From positions 186,007-250,006 of the forward strand of contig NZ_BBIW01000002.1 of the NCBI RefSeq assembly GCF_000732325.1: a DNA stretch of 64,000 nucleotides, given 5' to 3'. The position numbers and the translations under genes are program-made. Within the stretch, counting starts at the first letter, position 1. Each line of letters starts with the position of its first letter. The notes under the pieces are model-generated. The model did not search any database, was not told the origin of the DNA, and worked only from the letters and a program-made list of their open reading frames with translations. This document shows, in pieces, positions 17,769 to 25,409 of the stretch. Origin of the DNA: Paenibacillus sp. TCA20 (GTDB lineage Bacteria; Bacillota; Bacilli; Paenibacillales; Paenibacillaceae).

Positions 17769-18079
17769 AACGTTACATAAACGGCACCGCTCGCCGGATC
17801 TACCTCGAGCGCATAGGCTTCAACCTTACCCTCATCCGGTGCTTGAACCTCTCCACTGCAGAGATGCACTTTCCAATCATGAAGCGGGCAGTGCACATTA
17901 CTGCCGCATACCATCCCTTCTGAGAGCTTCCCCCCCTTGTGGGGACAACGATTTTCGAGCGCCTTAATGGTACCGTCACTCAGCTTGAACAGAGCAACCT
18001 CTGTGTTCTCAATCATCACGACTCTTGTTCCTAGGACATCAATATCGGATTCGTATGCTACCAACAATTTCTGACTCAT
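17765..18079 (-). CDS. nirD: Nitrite reductase small subunit with intact Rieske site
   Basis: 104-residue Rieske-type subunit of the NADH-dependent nitrite reductase. All four [2Fe-2S] ligands are present: C45 and H47 in CPHKGG, C64 and H67 in CPLHDW. This contrasts with the paralogue at 54447-54770, where three ligands are replaced. It is 24 bases after nirB and overlaps sumT by four bases. GGGGGAG precedes the ATG. Confidence 0.92.
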   Translation of the reverse strand: MSQKLLVAYESDIDVLGTRVVMIENTEVALFKLSDGTIKALENRCPHKGGKLSEGMVCGSNVHCPLHDWKVHLCSGEVQAPDEGKVEAYALEVDPASGAVYVTL

Positions 18080-18103
18080 GGCTTATGTCTCCCCCTATTT
18101 ATC

Positions 18104-20530
18104 CTATTCGTGTGAGAGCTGATAACGATTCAGCGGCTCGAAGTTCTTCCGAAGCTCTTTGTTCTGAGCGATCTCTTTCCATGGATCTACCGTTTTTGCC
18201 AAAGTTTCATTGATCCGTGACACGAGTTCTGCTCTATACTGTGCATCAGCCAACGCTTCCTTGATTGATTCGAGACCAACTTTCTCGATCCAATCTGAAG
18301 TACGCACACCCCAGCTTGCTTGTTCTCTATAGTATTGAAGGAATGCAGCAGACCATTCGATTACTTCATCCTCTGTCTTCACTGTGCATAACAGCTCCCC
18401 GGCTCGCACCTTAATCCCGCCGTTTCCTCCGACGTAGATTTCCCATGCTCCATCCAGTGCGACCACGCCGACATCTTTAATTACGGATTCGGCACAGTTA
18501 CGAGGACAACCGGATACCGCCATTTTCACTTTATGCGGAGCATTTAATCCTTCGAATGTCTTTTCGAGCCGGATTCCCATCCCGATCGAGTCTTTGGTTC
18601 CGAAGCGACAGAAGGTGGATCCCACGCAAGTCTTGACGGTACGCAGTGTTTTACCATAAGCATGACCAGAAGGCATATCGAGATCCTCCCACATGCTTGG
18701 CAGATCCTCCTTCTTCACACCAAGCAGATCGAGACGCTGTCCGCCCGTGAATTTGACCATAGGCACTTCATACTTCTCTGCAACTTCTGCAATGCGCTTC
18801 AGCTCACCTGGGGAAGTAACACCGCCATATATCCGTGGTACTACCGAGAACGTTCCATCCTTTTGAATGTTCGCATGATAACGCTCGTTCGTGAAACGGG
18901 ACTCCTTCTGATCTACATAATCAGACGGCCACAGCATGCCAAGATAATAGTTCAGTGCGGGTCTGCATTTGGTACAGCCTTCCGGCTCATTCCAGCCCAT
19001 GACGTTCATGACTTCCTTCACATTTTTCAGACCCATTTCCTTAATGCCTGCAATGATCTCCTCACGATCAAGTGTTGTACAGGAACAGATCCCTTCCTTC
19101 ATCCCTGTCTTGGCCGCATCTCCTGCATAAGCGGTAATCAGCTGTTCAACAATTGGTTTACAGCCGCCGCATGAGGCTGATGCTTTGGTACAACCCTTGA
19201 CTTCGGCAACACTATGACAGCCCTGACCTATGGCATCGACGACAGTCTGTTTCGTAACGCCGTTACAGCCGCAGACGATTTCGTCCATGGGCATATCCAT
19301 GATTTTGGCTCCTGCAGAAGCCGTATCCAGCTTCATTCCTAGAAGCAGCTCTTTCTCTCGTCCAGCAATCGACTCCCCGCTGCGGATAAGCGAGAACAAG
19401 GACGCTCCATCATTTGTATCTCCGAACAATACCGCTCCAACCAGCTGATCACCGCGGAGCACGATTTTTTTGTAAACACCGTCAATATCATCTTGGTACC
19501 GCAAGGAACGAGTATCCTCTGCATCCAGATAATCTCCTGCCGAGAATACATCCACACCGGACACCTTCAGCTTCGTAGAAGTGACAGAGCCGTGATAACC
19601 CTGATGCTCCACACTCGCCAAATGCTTAGCCAATACATTTCCCTGCTCATAGAGCGGCGCGACCAAACCATAAGTAATTCCATTGTGCTCTGCACATTCA
19701 CCTACGGCATATACATCCGGGATACTGGTTTCCATACTGTCATTCACGATGATCCCGCGTTTCACAGCAAGTCCGGCACTCTTGGCAAGTGTTACATTGG
19801 GCAGAATGCCGACCGCCATGACAACCAGGTCTGCTTCCAGCTTCTCTCCATCCCGGAATTTGAGCCCACTTACACGCCTCCGTCCGACTAGCTCTGCCGT
19901 TTGCTTATTCAGTAAGAACTTCATGCCCTGACCTTCGAGCTCCTTGCGCAGCATCGTGGATGCTGGAATGTCGAGCTGTCGGTTCATTAGATACTCACTA
20001 TTATGAATAACCGTAACATCCATGCCCAAATTCAGGAGACCCCGCGCCGCTTCCAGGCCCAGCAATCCTCCCCCGATGACGGCCGCCTTCTTATAATTAG
20101 CGGAAGCTTCGAACATCGTTTCGCAGTCCTTCACATCTCGGAAGCCGATGACTCCTTCCTTATCTGCCCCAGGCAATGGAAGGATAAAGGCTTTGGATCC
20201 TGTAGCAAAAATTAACTGATCATATGGCGCTTGTACTCCTGATGCGGAAGTGACCGTCTTCTTCATCGTATTAACTTCAATAACAGGATCCCCTGTGTAT
20301 AGGCGAATATGGTGCTCCTCATACCATGACCATTCATTTATAATAATGTCATCCACAGATGTTCCACCTGCGAGTACCGAAGATAACATAATGCGATTGT
20401 AATTGGGGTAAGGCTCATCACCAAAGACTGTTATTTCGTATTTCTCCGGTGCAAGCTTGAGCAGATGCTCAATGGTTCGAATACCTGCCATCCCGTTACC
20501 GACAAGTACTAATTTGCTGCGTTCAGACAT
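18104..20530 (-). CDS. nirB: Nitrite reductase [NAD(P)H] large subunit
   Basis: 808-residue cytoplasmic siroheme flavoprotein that reduces nitrite to ammonium with NAD(P)H. Domains in order: FAD/NAD oxidoreductase (VGNGMAGIRTIEHLL; ATGSKAF; AVIGGGLLGLEAARGL), a BFD-like [2Fe-2S] region (CGCNGVTK ... SCGGCKP, with a second similar CTKCRPALNYYLG segment), then the ferredoxin-like and siroheme/[4Fe-4S] domain (GSTFCRFGTKD and GCPRNCAES). I start at ATG 20530, ten bases after GGGAGAGG; the longer frame to 20644 runs through the leader terminator and cannot be the start. With nirD and sumT it forms an operon preceded by an ANTAR-type leader. Confidence 0.95.
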   Translation of the reverse strand: MSERSKLVLVGNGMAGIRTIEHLLKLAPEKYEITVFGDEPYPNYNRIMLSSVLAGGTSVDDIIINEWSWYEEHHIRLYTGDPVIEVNTMKKTVTSASGVQAPYDQLIFATGSKAFILPLPGADKEGVIGFRDVKDCETMFEASANYKKAAVIGGGLLGLEAARGLLNLGMDVTVIHNSEYLMNRQLDIPASTMLRKELEGQGMKFLLNKQTAELVGRRRVSGLKFRDGEKLEADLVVMAVGILPNVTLAKSAGLAVKRGIIVNDSMETSIPDVYAVGECAEHNGITYGLVAPLYEQGNVLAKHLASVEHQGYHGSVTSTKLKVSGVDVFSAGDYLDAEDTRSLRYQDDIDGVYKKIVLRGDQLVGAVLFGDTNDGASLFSLIRSGESIAGREKELLLGMKLDTASAGAKIMDMPMDEIVCGCNGVTKQTVVDAIGQGCHSVAEVKGCTKASASCGGCKPIVEQLITAYAGDAAKTGMKEGICSCTTLDREEIIAGIKEMGLKNVKEVMNVMGWNEPEGCTKCRPALNYYLGMLWPSDYVDQKESRFTNERYHANIQKDGTFSVVPRIYGGVTSPGELKRIAEVAEKYEVPMVKFTGGQRLDLLGVKKEDLPSMWEDLDMPSGHAYGKTLRTVKTCVGSTFCRFGTKDSIGMGIRLEKTFEGLNAPHKVKMAVSGCPRNCAESVIKDVGVVALDGAWEIYVGGNGGIKVRAGELLCTVKTEDEVIEWSAAFLQYYREQASWGVRTSDWIEKVGLESIKEALADAQYRAELVSRINETLAKTVDPWKEIAQNKELRKNFEPLNRYQLSHE

Positions 20531-20569
20531 ATTGTACCTCTCCCTTCCGAAATCCCTCTCTTTATGAAC

Positions 20570-20671
20570 AAAAAAAGCCTGCCGCGCTATCAACAGTGAA
20601 CACAGTTGTTCCCTGGATCTAACGAGGTCAGGCTTCGTTGCCATTCCTAGACGAATACGCCATTGTATTCG
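20570..20671 (-). promoter_or_regulatory. ANTAR-type antitermination leader of nirB
   Basis: Three structures are visible in the leader RNA (minus strand). P1: CGAATAC/GTATTCG, a seven-base stem (20671-20665 with 20658-20652) closing the hexaloop AATGGC, which has A at position 1 and G at position 4 as in ANTAR targets. P2: AACGA/TCGTT (20639-20635 with 20625-20621) about 12 bases later. Terminator: AAGCCTG (20635-20629) pairs with CAGGCTT (20581-20575) and is followed by seven Ts. P2 contains the 5' arm of the terminator, so the two exclude each other. This is the layout of NasR/NasT/EutV-controlled leaders. The P2 loop does not fit the A1/G4 rule well. Confidence 0.75.
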
Positions 20672-20697
20672 AAGACGTTTATGAATTTGATGTTATT

Positions 20698-20726
20698 ACT
20701 ATAATTTGTTTTTTATTTAATGTCAA
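20698..20726 (-). promoter_or_regulatory. Sigma-A promoter of nirB-nirD-sumT
   Basis: On the minus strand TTGACA (20726-20721) and TATAGT (20703-20698) are separated by 17 bases, a near-consensus promoter. Transcription would start near 20691, giving a 160-base leader in which P1 begins about 20 bases from the 5' end. I see no Fnr box (TGTGA-N6-TCACA) or GlnR/TnrA box (TGTNA-N7-TNACA) here, so most control probably lies in the leader. Confidence 0.75.
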
Positions 20727-20942
20727 TATACTTTACGCAATGATCAATGTTACATTAATATATACGAATAACAACCAAATCTGACGTGAGGTTTTCTCAC
20801 AAATTTAATGAATGCAGTGCGTTTTTTCACAAAATAAGGATTGCTTTTTGGAAACAAACGAGAGAAAATGAACAAAATGATGAAACGGAACCAATCCATG
20901 TCATTACGATTTTTCAACAAATAAGGAGGTGCCCAGGCTTCC

Positions 20943-21530
20943 ATGCGTTCTTTATTACTTGTAGAGACCCATGTCCAAGATGACGGCCTGTCACAAGAGC
21001 ATACTCGCCCCGAATCCCTGCTGGAGTCTAGTGGTTATCTTGTTCTCGCTGCGGGTAATGAAGCCGACATCCACGCTCACATCTCCAAGGCAGATGCGGC
21101 CGTACTTCACCTGCCTGTGTACGAGATTCAGTCGTGGAGCGAGAAGCTGATTCAAATCAAGCCTCTGCCTCTCTTGTGGTGGTGCAGTGCGGATGCAGCT
21201 AGTGCTTCCATAACTTCCTGTGAGGTCGAGGCACCCATCGATGGGATTTTGACTCCTGCTATGAAAGAACATGAACTCGATTGGACGCTGCACTTTAGTG
21301 AGAAACGGTTTTTCGAAAGACAAGAATGGGCAAGTGAACGCAAACAGCTGCTCGCTAGGATCGAGGATCGTAAATGGATTGATATGGCTAAAGGAATTCT
21401 CAGTGATATTAATCGTATTAGTGAATCCGAGGCTTACGACCTGCTCCGCAAAAAGGCGATGAATGAACGTAAACGGATCGTAGACGTCGCCGTCTCCATC
21501 GTCAAGGCCCATCAAATGCTCAAAGCTTAA
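20943..21530 (+). CDS. ANTAR-domain antiterminator with pseudo-receiver
   Basis: 195-residue RNA-binding regulator. The C-terminal ANTAR domain is clear (RIEDRKWIDMAKGILSD then SESEAYDLLRKKAMNERK, about residues 135-190) and is preceded by a coiled-coil-like helix. The N-terminal 120 residues have the strand/helix pattern of a response-regulator receiver, but the strand that should end in the phosphoacceptor Asp reads AAVLHLPVY and the N-terminal acidic pair is absent, so phosphorylation control is unlikely. It is divergent from nirB, whose leader carries a fitting target, so it is the probable antiterminator of nirBD-sumT (compare NasR, NasT). Its own signal partner, if any, is not in the window. 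A short TrpD2-like gene follows after 21 bases. Confidence 0.85.
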   Translation: MRSLLLVETHVQDDGLSQEHTRPESLLESSGYLVLAAGNEADIHAHISKADAAVLHLPVYEIQSWSEKLIQIKPLPLLWWCSADAASASITSCEVEAPIDGILTPAMKEHELDWTLHFSEKRFFERQEWASERKQLLARIEDRKWIDMAKGILSDINRISESEAYDLLRKKAMNERKRIVDVAVSIVKAHQMLKA

Positions 21531-21551
21531 GCATCGTAAGGAGGTAACCGT

Positions 21552-22613
21552 ATGAATATGAACCATTTTCTTGTGGAAGTGGGCAGAGGTAAAAGAGGCT
21601 CTCGTGATTTGACCTACGAGGAAGCTGCTATGTGTGCAGAGTTAATCTTGTCACAAACGGCAACGCCTGTTCAGATCGGTGCTTTCCTTGCATCGGCAAG
21701 ACTCAAAATGGAAAGCACGGATGAATTAAAAGCATTTGTTGACATTTGCCGCAAATATGCTGATCGCAATTATTCCCATGAAGGCATTGATTTTGCCGGA
21801 CCATATGATGGACGCAGCAATTCTTATTACGCTTCACTAGCGACGGCATTTGTCGTTGCAGCTGCCGGAGTCAAAGTAACACTGCATGGCTCTGAGCCGC
21901 TTCCTCCCAAATGGGGCGTAACCTATCCGGTATTATTCAGAGCTCTAGGTATCAACACCGACACTGCTGATGATACCCGCTGCCAGCGGGCAGCGGAAGC
22001 TAGCGGCGTACGCTTCATACAAGCGGATAGGTATAGCGGTAAACTGAGCGGGCTCCGTCAGCTCCGTGAGGAAATGGGGCTGCGCACCATTTTTAATACC
22101 GCAGAGAAGCTGATTGATTACAGTCATTCTCCTTATTTAGTATTTGGTATCTTCCATAATACCGTCTTTGAGAAGACAGCCAAGCTGTTAACAGATTTGA
22201 ACTATCGAAGAGCTATGATCATTCAAGGCTCGGAAGGCTCAGAAGACCTGCATATCCACAGACCTACCCGAACCTATCTTGTAGAGAACGGTCAGACCAC
22301 ACTGCTCATGCTTGATCCCGAAATGTATGACATTGATTCTTATGTTCCTGATACCAAATGGACCGCAGCCAAGCAGGCTGAAGTCACACTTGAAGTTCTG
22401 CAAGGCAAAGGAATGATGCCATTTATGAATCAGGTCATCTTTAATGCAGGGGTCCGGTTATATGTCGCAGAGCATGCACCTTCGATCGAGGAAGGGATAT
22501 ATATCAGCAAATCTCTGCTCGAGAGTGGAGACGCCTGGAACACCTATCAGCTGTTTCGTGAGCATATCACCTTGAACCCGGAGCCGGCAAGTGTGATGAC
22601 GGAGTTACAATGA
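21552..22613 (+). CDS. TrpD2-like protein (anthranilate phosphoribosyltransferase family)
   Basis: 353 residues with the nucleoside-phosphorylase/TrpD fold: an N-terminal helical domain (LTYEEAAMCAELILSQTATPVQIGAFLASARLK) then an alpha/beta domain. The canonical TrpD glycine loop (GTGGD with T/S-FNIST) reads GPYDGRSNSYYAS and the KHGNR motif reads LHGSEPLPPKWG, so it is not a standard anthranilate phosphoribosyltransferase. It belongs with the YbiB/TrpD2 group, members of which bind nucleic acids. It shares an operon with the ANTAR gene, 21 bases downstream with AAGGAGGT before its ATG, and no trp genes are near. A role in nitrite or nucleotide sensing or RNA binding is only a guess. Confidence 0.75.
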   Translation: MNMNHFLVEVGRGKRGSRDLTYEEAAMCAELILSQTATPVQIGAFLASARLKMESTDELKAFVDICRKYADRNYSHEGIDFAGPYDGRSNSYYASLATAFVVAAAGVKVTLHGSEPLPPKWGVTYPVLFRALGINTDTADDTRCQRAAEASGVRFIQADRYSGKLSGLRQLREEMGLRTIFNTAEKLIDYSHSPYLVFGIFHNTVFEKTAKLLTDLNYRRAMIIQGSEGSEDLHIHRPTRTYLVENGQTTLLMLDPEMYDIDSYVPDTKWTAAKQAEVTLEVLQGKGMMPFMNQVIFNAGVRLYVAEHAPSIEEGIYISKSLLESGDAWNTYQLFREHITLNPEPASVMTELQ

Positions 22614-22638
22614 TTCAATGTAAGGTAAAACGAATAAC

Positions 22639-22682
22639 AAACAAGCCCTCTCTCCAGCAGTCGTTGGAGGAAGGGCTTGTTT
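22639..22682. terminator. Bidirectional terminator between trpD2-like and mannosidase genes
   Basis: AAACAAGCCCT with CTCTCCA pairs with TGGAGG and AGGGCTTGTTT around a seven-base loop; T-rich sequence lies on both sides of this convergent junction. Confidence 0.75.
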
Positions 22683-22747
22683 GCTGCATGCAGCATTTTT
22701 AAGCTTTCTGTATGGATTTTACTCCAGCTGCCGCTTCTTCAGTAAGT

Positions 22748-25303
22748 TTAATGAATACGACTCGTCTGCTTCACTTGAGTAGCTGATGCCTCGTTAAGTG
22801 CACTGACTCTAAGCTCTGACCAAGGCAAATCTTCTCCGTGACGATGGGTTATCGTTACAACTTTCTGCTCACCAGGAAGCAGATCAAAGTAGTTGTCACT
22901 GAATTTGACATTTCCCTTAGGCAATTCCAGCTTGACGAATCGAGCCATATGATCAATTGCCGTAATCGTTACCGTGCTATTCATCTCATCTACCTGAACG
23001 TGAAGGTGAGTCTTCTCCAGACTAAGATCCTTCGGGTCTCTTAAGTAAGAGCGATTGGCAGGAACTTGCAGCGAACCGGATGACAGCTCGATCATCACTT
23101 CACTTGGACCGAATCCTTGCAGGATTTCTGCTTCATCAAGGACAGCATACATCGTCGACGAGATTGGATCTGCTTGTGCGTCATAGGAAGCCGCATACAC
23201 GATCTCTCCATCAAAAGTATATACCTTCAGGTCAATCACTCCACTTACGGAGTCCGGCGTATCATTGACAAGCCATAAACGAAGCGGTTCACCTGCTTCA
23301 TATTCTAAGGATAACAGGAGTGGGTGAAAGAATCGTTTACCGTAGTAGTACGAGGCTTTGGGAAGAAGTTCATAATCAATCATCGCCCAGCTCGTTCCCG
23401 GCCAGCTGTCATTCAATTGCCAGACAAGTGCACCGCTATTGCGGTCATTATTTCGTCTGAAATGCTCTATGCCATACTTCAGTCCTTCCGCCTGTGTAAG
23501 CATAGAGAAATTCATGTACTCTTCAATATCGGACGGAATGCCTGTATAGCCTTCCATTAACAATATCCCCTTCTGATGATTGGTGTCCTTATTCCGGTAA
23601 GCCATTTCCTGGCTTCCCCAATAGAACTCGCCTGGGGGCATATTTTTCTCAAGTGTATAGCGATTAGCTGAGGCATGCATGCCAAATTCACTGCTAAACA
23701 GCGCATAATCTTGCTTATAATTCTTGAAGGTAACACCTTGAATACTATAATCCAGCACGGGCTCTTCCCCATACTGTCTTGGATAGACGGATCCGTGCCA
23801 TACCTGCCAATTATGCCGATCCCCTGTAGCGGGATCATTCGCATCCTGTCCTGACTCAGCGCCATAAGGTGATGAAGGCCAGTACGGACGCGAAGGGTCC
23901 AGCACTTCAAGCACTTCAGGAATGAGCTCATGATAAATGCTCTCCCCGTAGAATGGACTCCGGATATCTCCACTGGAGGTCTTCATATCATAGAGCCAGT
24001 CAATCTCATTATTTCCACACCACATTGCTAGAGATGGATGATTCCGCAGCCGCAGCACATTATCTACCACTTCACGTCTCACATTATCCATGAAATCCCG
24101 GTTAAAATCAGGGAAAAGTGCATTAGCAAAAGCGAAATCCTGCCATACGAGGATGCCCTTGCGGTCACATGCTTCATAAAAAACGTCCTTCTCATAAATG
24201 CCGCCTGCCCATACACGCAGCATGTTCATCTGTCCCTCTGCCGCAAGATCAATCAGATCACAGTACTTCTGATCCGGAATCGATCCGATCAGATGATCGG
24301 CAGGGATCCAGTTGGCCCCCTTGGCATAGACCTTGACTCCATTTAATATAAATGCAAACGAATTTCTACCTTGCGAGTCCTTCAGTGCAAGCTCAAGTGT
24401 TCGAATACCTAACGCTTCTTCGTAAGTATCGAGCAAGTCATCGCCCTCATATAGCTTGACCTCAATCCTGTACAAATAAGGCTCTCCCAAATCATGCGTC
24501 CACCAGAGCCTAGGTGAAGGAATATCAAGCTTGAAGCCTACACCCGTTTGTTCGACTGGCTGCTCAGCTGCAGCAGCGATGCTCCCATCACGCTCGATTA
24601 TATTTATTGTAAGGCGATAATCCGCCTGCTTTAAGAACTTTTTAATAGCAGCACTCACATGAACCTCTGCCTTCACTTCCGATAGAGCTGTGGTCACAGT
24701 CCCGATATGCTCAATTTTGGCGTGTCGGTATTGCTTCACATGGACTTTACCCCACACACCGACAGTAACCATACGGGGACCCCAATCCCAGCCAAAGTTC
24801 ATCGCTGCCTTCCGGATCCACGGACGTTCTTTCGTATAGGAAGACCAATCAAATAACTCCTTGTCCTTATGGTGCAGCGACAACGGATCAAATTTAATGG
24901 CTATTGAATTCCAGCCCTTACGGGCAATTCGAGTAATGTCAAAATGATGCGACATCAGCATATTGTCCGTCCTGCCAATCTCATGTCCATTCACATAGAT
25001 GGTCGCGAACGTATCCAGACCTGCAAAATGAAGCTCTGTCTTCTCCCCGGCCTCGCTGACCTGATCCAAGGTGAACGTTGTACGATACCACCATTCTTTT
25101 TGCTCAATCCACCGGCTCTTGATGTCATTATGACCGTAATACGGCGGATCAATAATCCCTCGTTCCACTAAAGCCGTATGAACATCTCCCGGTACACTCG
25201 CCCCGATCCAGAATCGATCATCGAAGCCGGGTGCAGCAAGCTCAAGCGGATTCTTCTCGCCTACGTCAAAATGCATCAGCTTCCATATCCCTGATAGTTC
25301 CAT
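22748..25303 (-). CDS. Beta-mannosidase (GH2)
   Basis: 851-residue exo-acting glycoside hydrolase releasing beta-linked mannose, cytoplasmic (no signal peptide). The N-terminal jelly-roll domain (GFDDRFWIGASVPGDVHTAL; LHFAGLDTFATIYVNG) and immunoglobulin-like domains lead to the TIM barrel. The acid/base Glu lies in CGNNEIDW (about residue 430) and the nucleophile Glu in FSSEFGMH (about residue 530); GALVWQLNDSWPGTSWAMIDY is the mannosidase-type end of the barrel. It is the last gene of a minus-strand glycan-use locus with a CUT1 transporter, and a cre-like site lies just upstream (25375-25388). Confidence 0.92.
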   Translation of the reverse strand: MELSGIWKLMHFDVGEKNPLELAAPGFDDRFWIGASVPGDVHTALVERGIIDPPYYGHNDIKSRWIEQKEWWYRTTFTLDQVSEAGEKTELHFAGLDTFATIYVNGHEIGRTDNMLMSHHFDITRIARKGWNSIAIKFDPLSLHHKDKELFDWSSYTKERPWIRKAAMNFGWDWGPRMVTVGVWGKVHVKQYRHAKIEHIGTVTTALSEVKAEVHVSAAIKKFLKQADYRLTINIIERDGSIAAAAEQPVEQTGVGFKLDIPSPRLWWTHDLGEPYLYRIEVKLYEGDDLLDTYEEALGIRTLELALKDSQGRNSFAFILNGVKVYAKGANWIPADHLIGSIPDQKYCDLIDLAAEGQMNMLRVWAGGIYEKDVFYEACDRKGILVWQDFAFANALFPDFNRDFMDNVRREVVDNVLRLRNHPSLAMWCGNNEIDWLYDMKTSSGDIRSPFYGESIYHELIPEVLEVLDPSRPYWPSSPYGAESGQDANDPATGDRHNWQVWHGSVYPRQYGEEPVLDYSIQGVTFKNYKQDYALFSSEFGMHASANRYTLEKNMPPGEFYWGSQEMAYRNKDTNHQKGILLMEGYTGIPSDIEEYMNFSMLTQAEGLKYGIEHFRRNNDRNSGALVWQLNDSWPGTSWAMIDYELLPKASYYYGKRFFHPLLLSLEYEAGEPLRLWLVNDTPDSVSGVIDLKVYTFDGEIVYAASYDAQADPISSTMYAVLDEAEILQGFGPSEVMIELSSGSLQVPANRSYLRDPKDLSLEKTHLHVQVDEMNSTVTITAIDHMARFVKLELPKGNVKFSDNYFDLLPGEQKVVTITHRHGEDLPWSELRVSALNEASATQVKQTSRIH

Positions 25304-25374
25304 CCCCAGTATGCCACTCCCTATATTTTCTTTTATTGACTCCTCCTACTAGTTTACATCGGAGCATTCTTTAA

Positions 25375-25388
25375 TGGAAGCGTTATCA
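25375..25388. promoter_or_regulatory. cre-like site before the mannosidase
   Basis: TGGAAGCGTTATCA fits the CcpA cre consensus at 13 of 14 positions. It lies in the 106-base gap between the 590-residue protein gene and the mannosidase, so catabolite repression could act there or as a roadblock. Confidence 0.5.
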
Positions 25389-25409
25389 GAGAAAATATCC
25401 ATAGTATAT

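Noticed and set aside
20530-20644. Longer start for nirB
   Set aside because: The extra 38 residues would come from the leader hairpin and terminator region; no ribosome site, and ATG 20530 has a good one.
20780-20803. Fnr-like box in the ANTAR/nirB intergenic region
   Set aside because: CGTGA and TCACA are seven, not six, bases apart, and the first half is not TGTGA.
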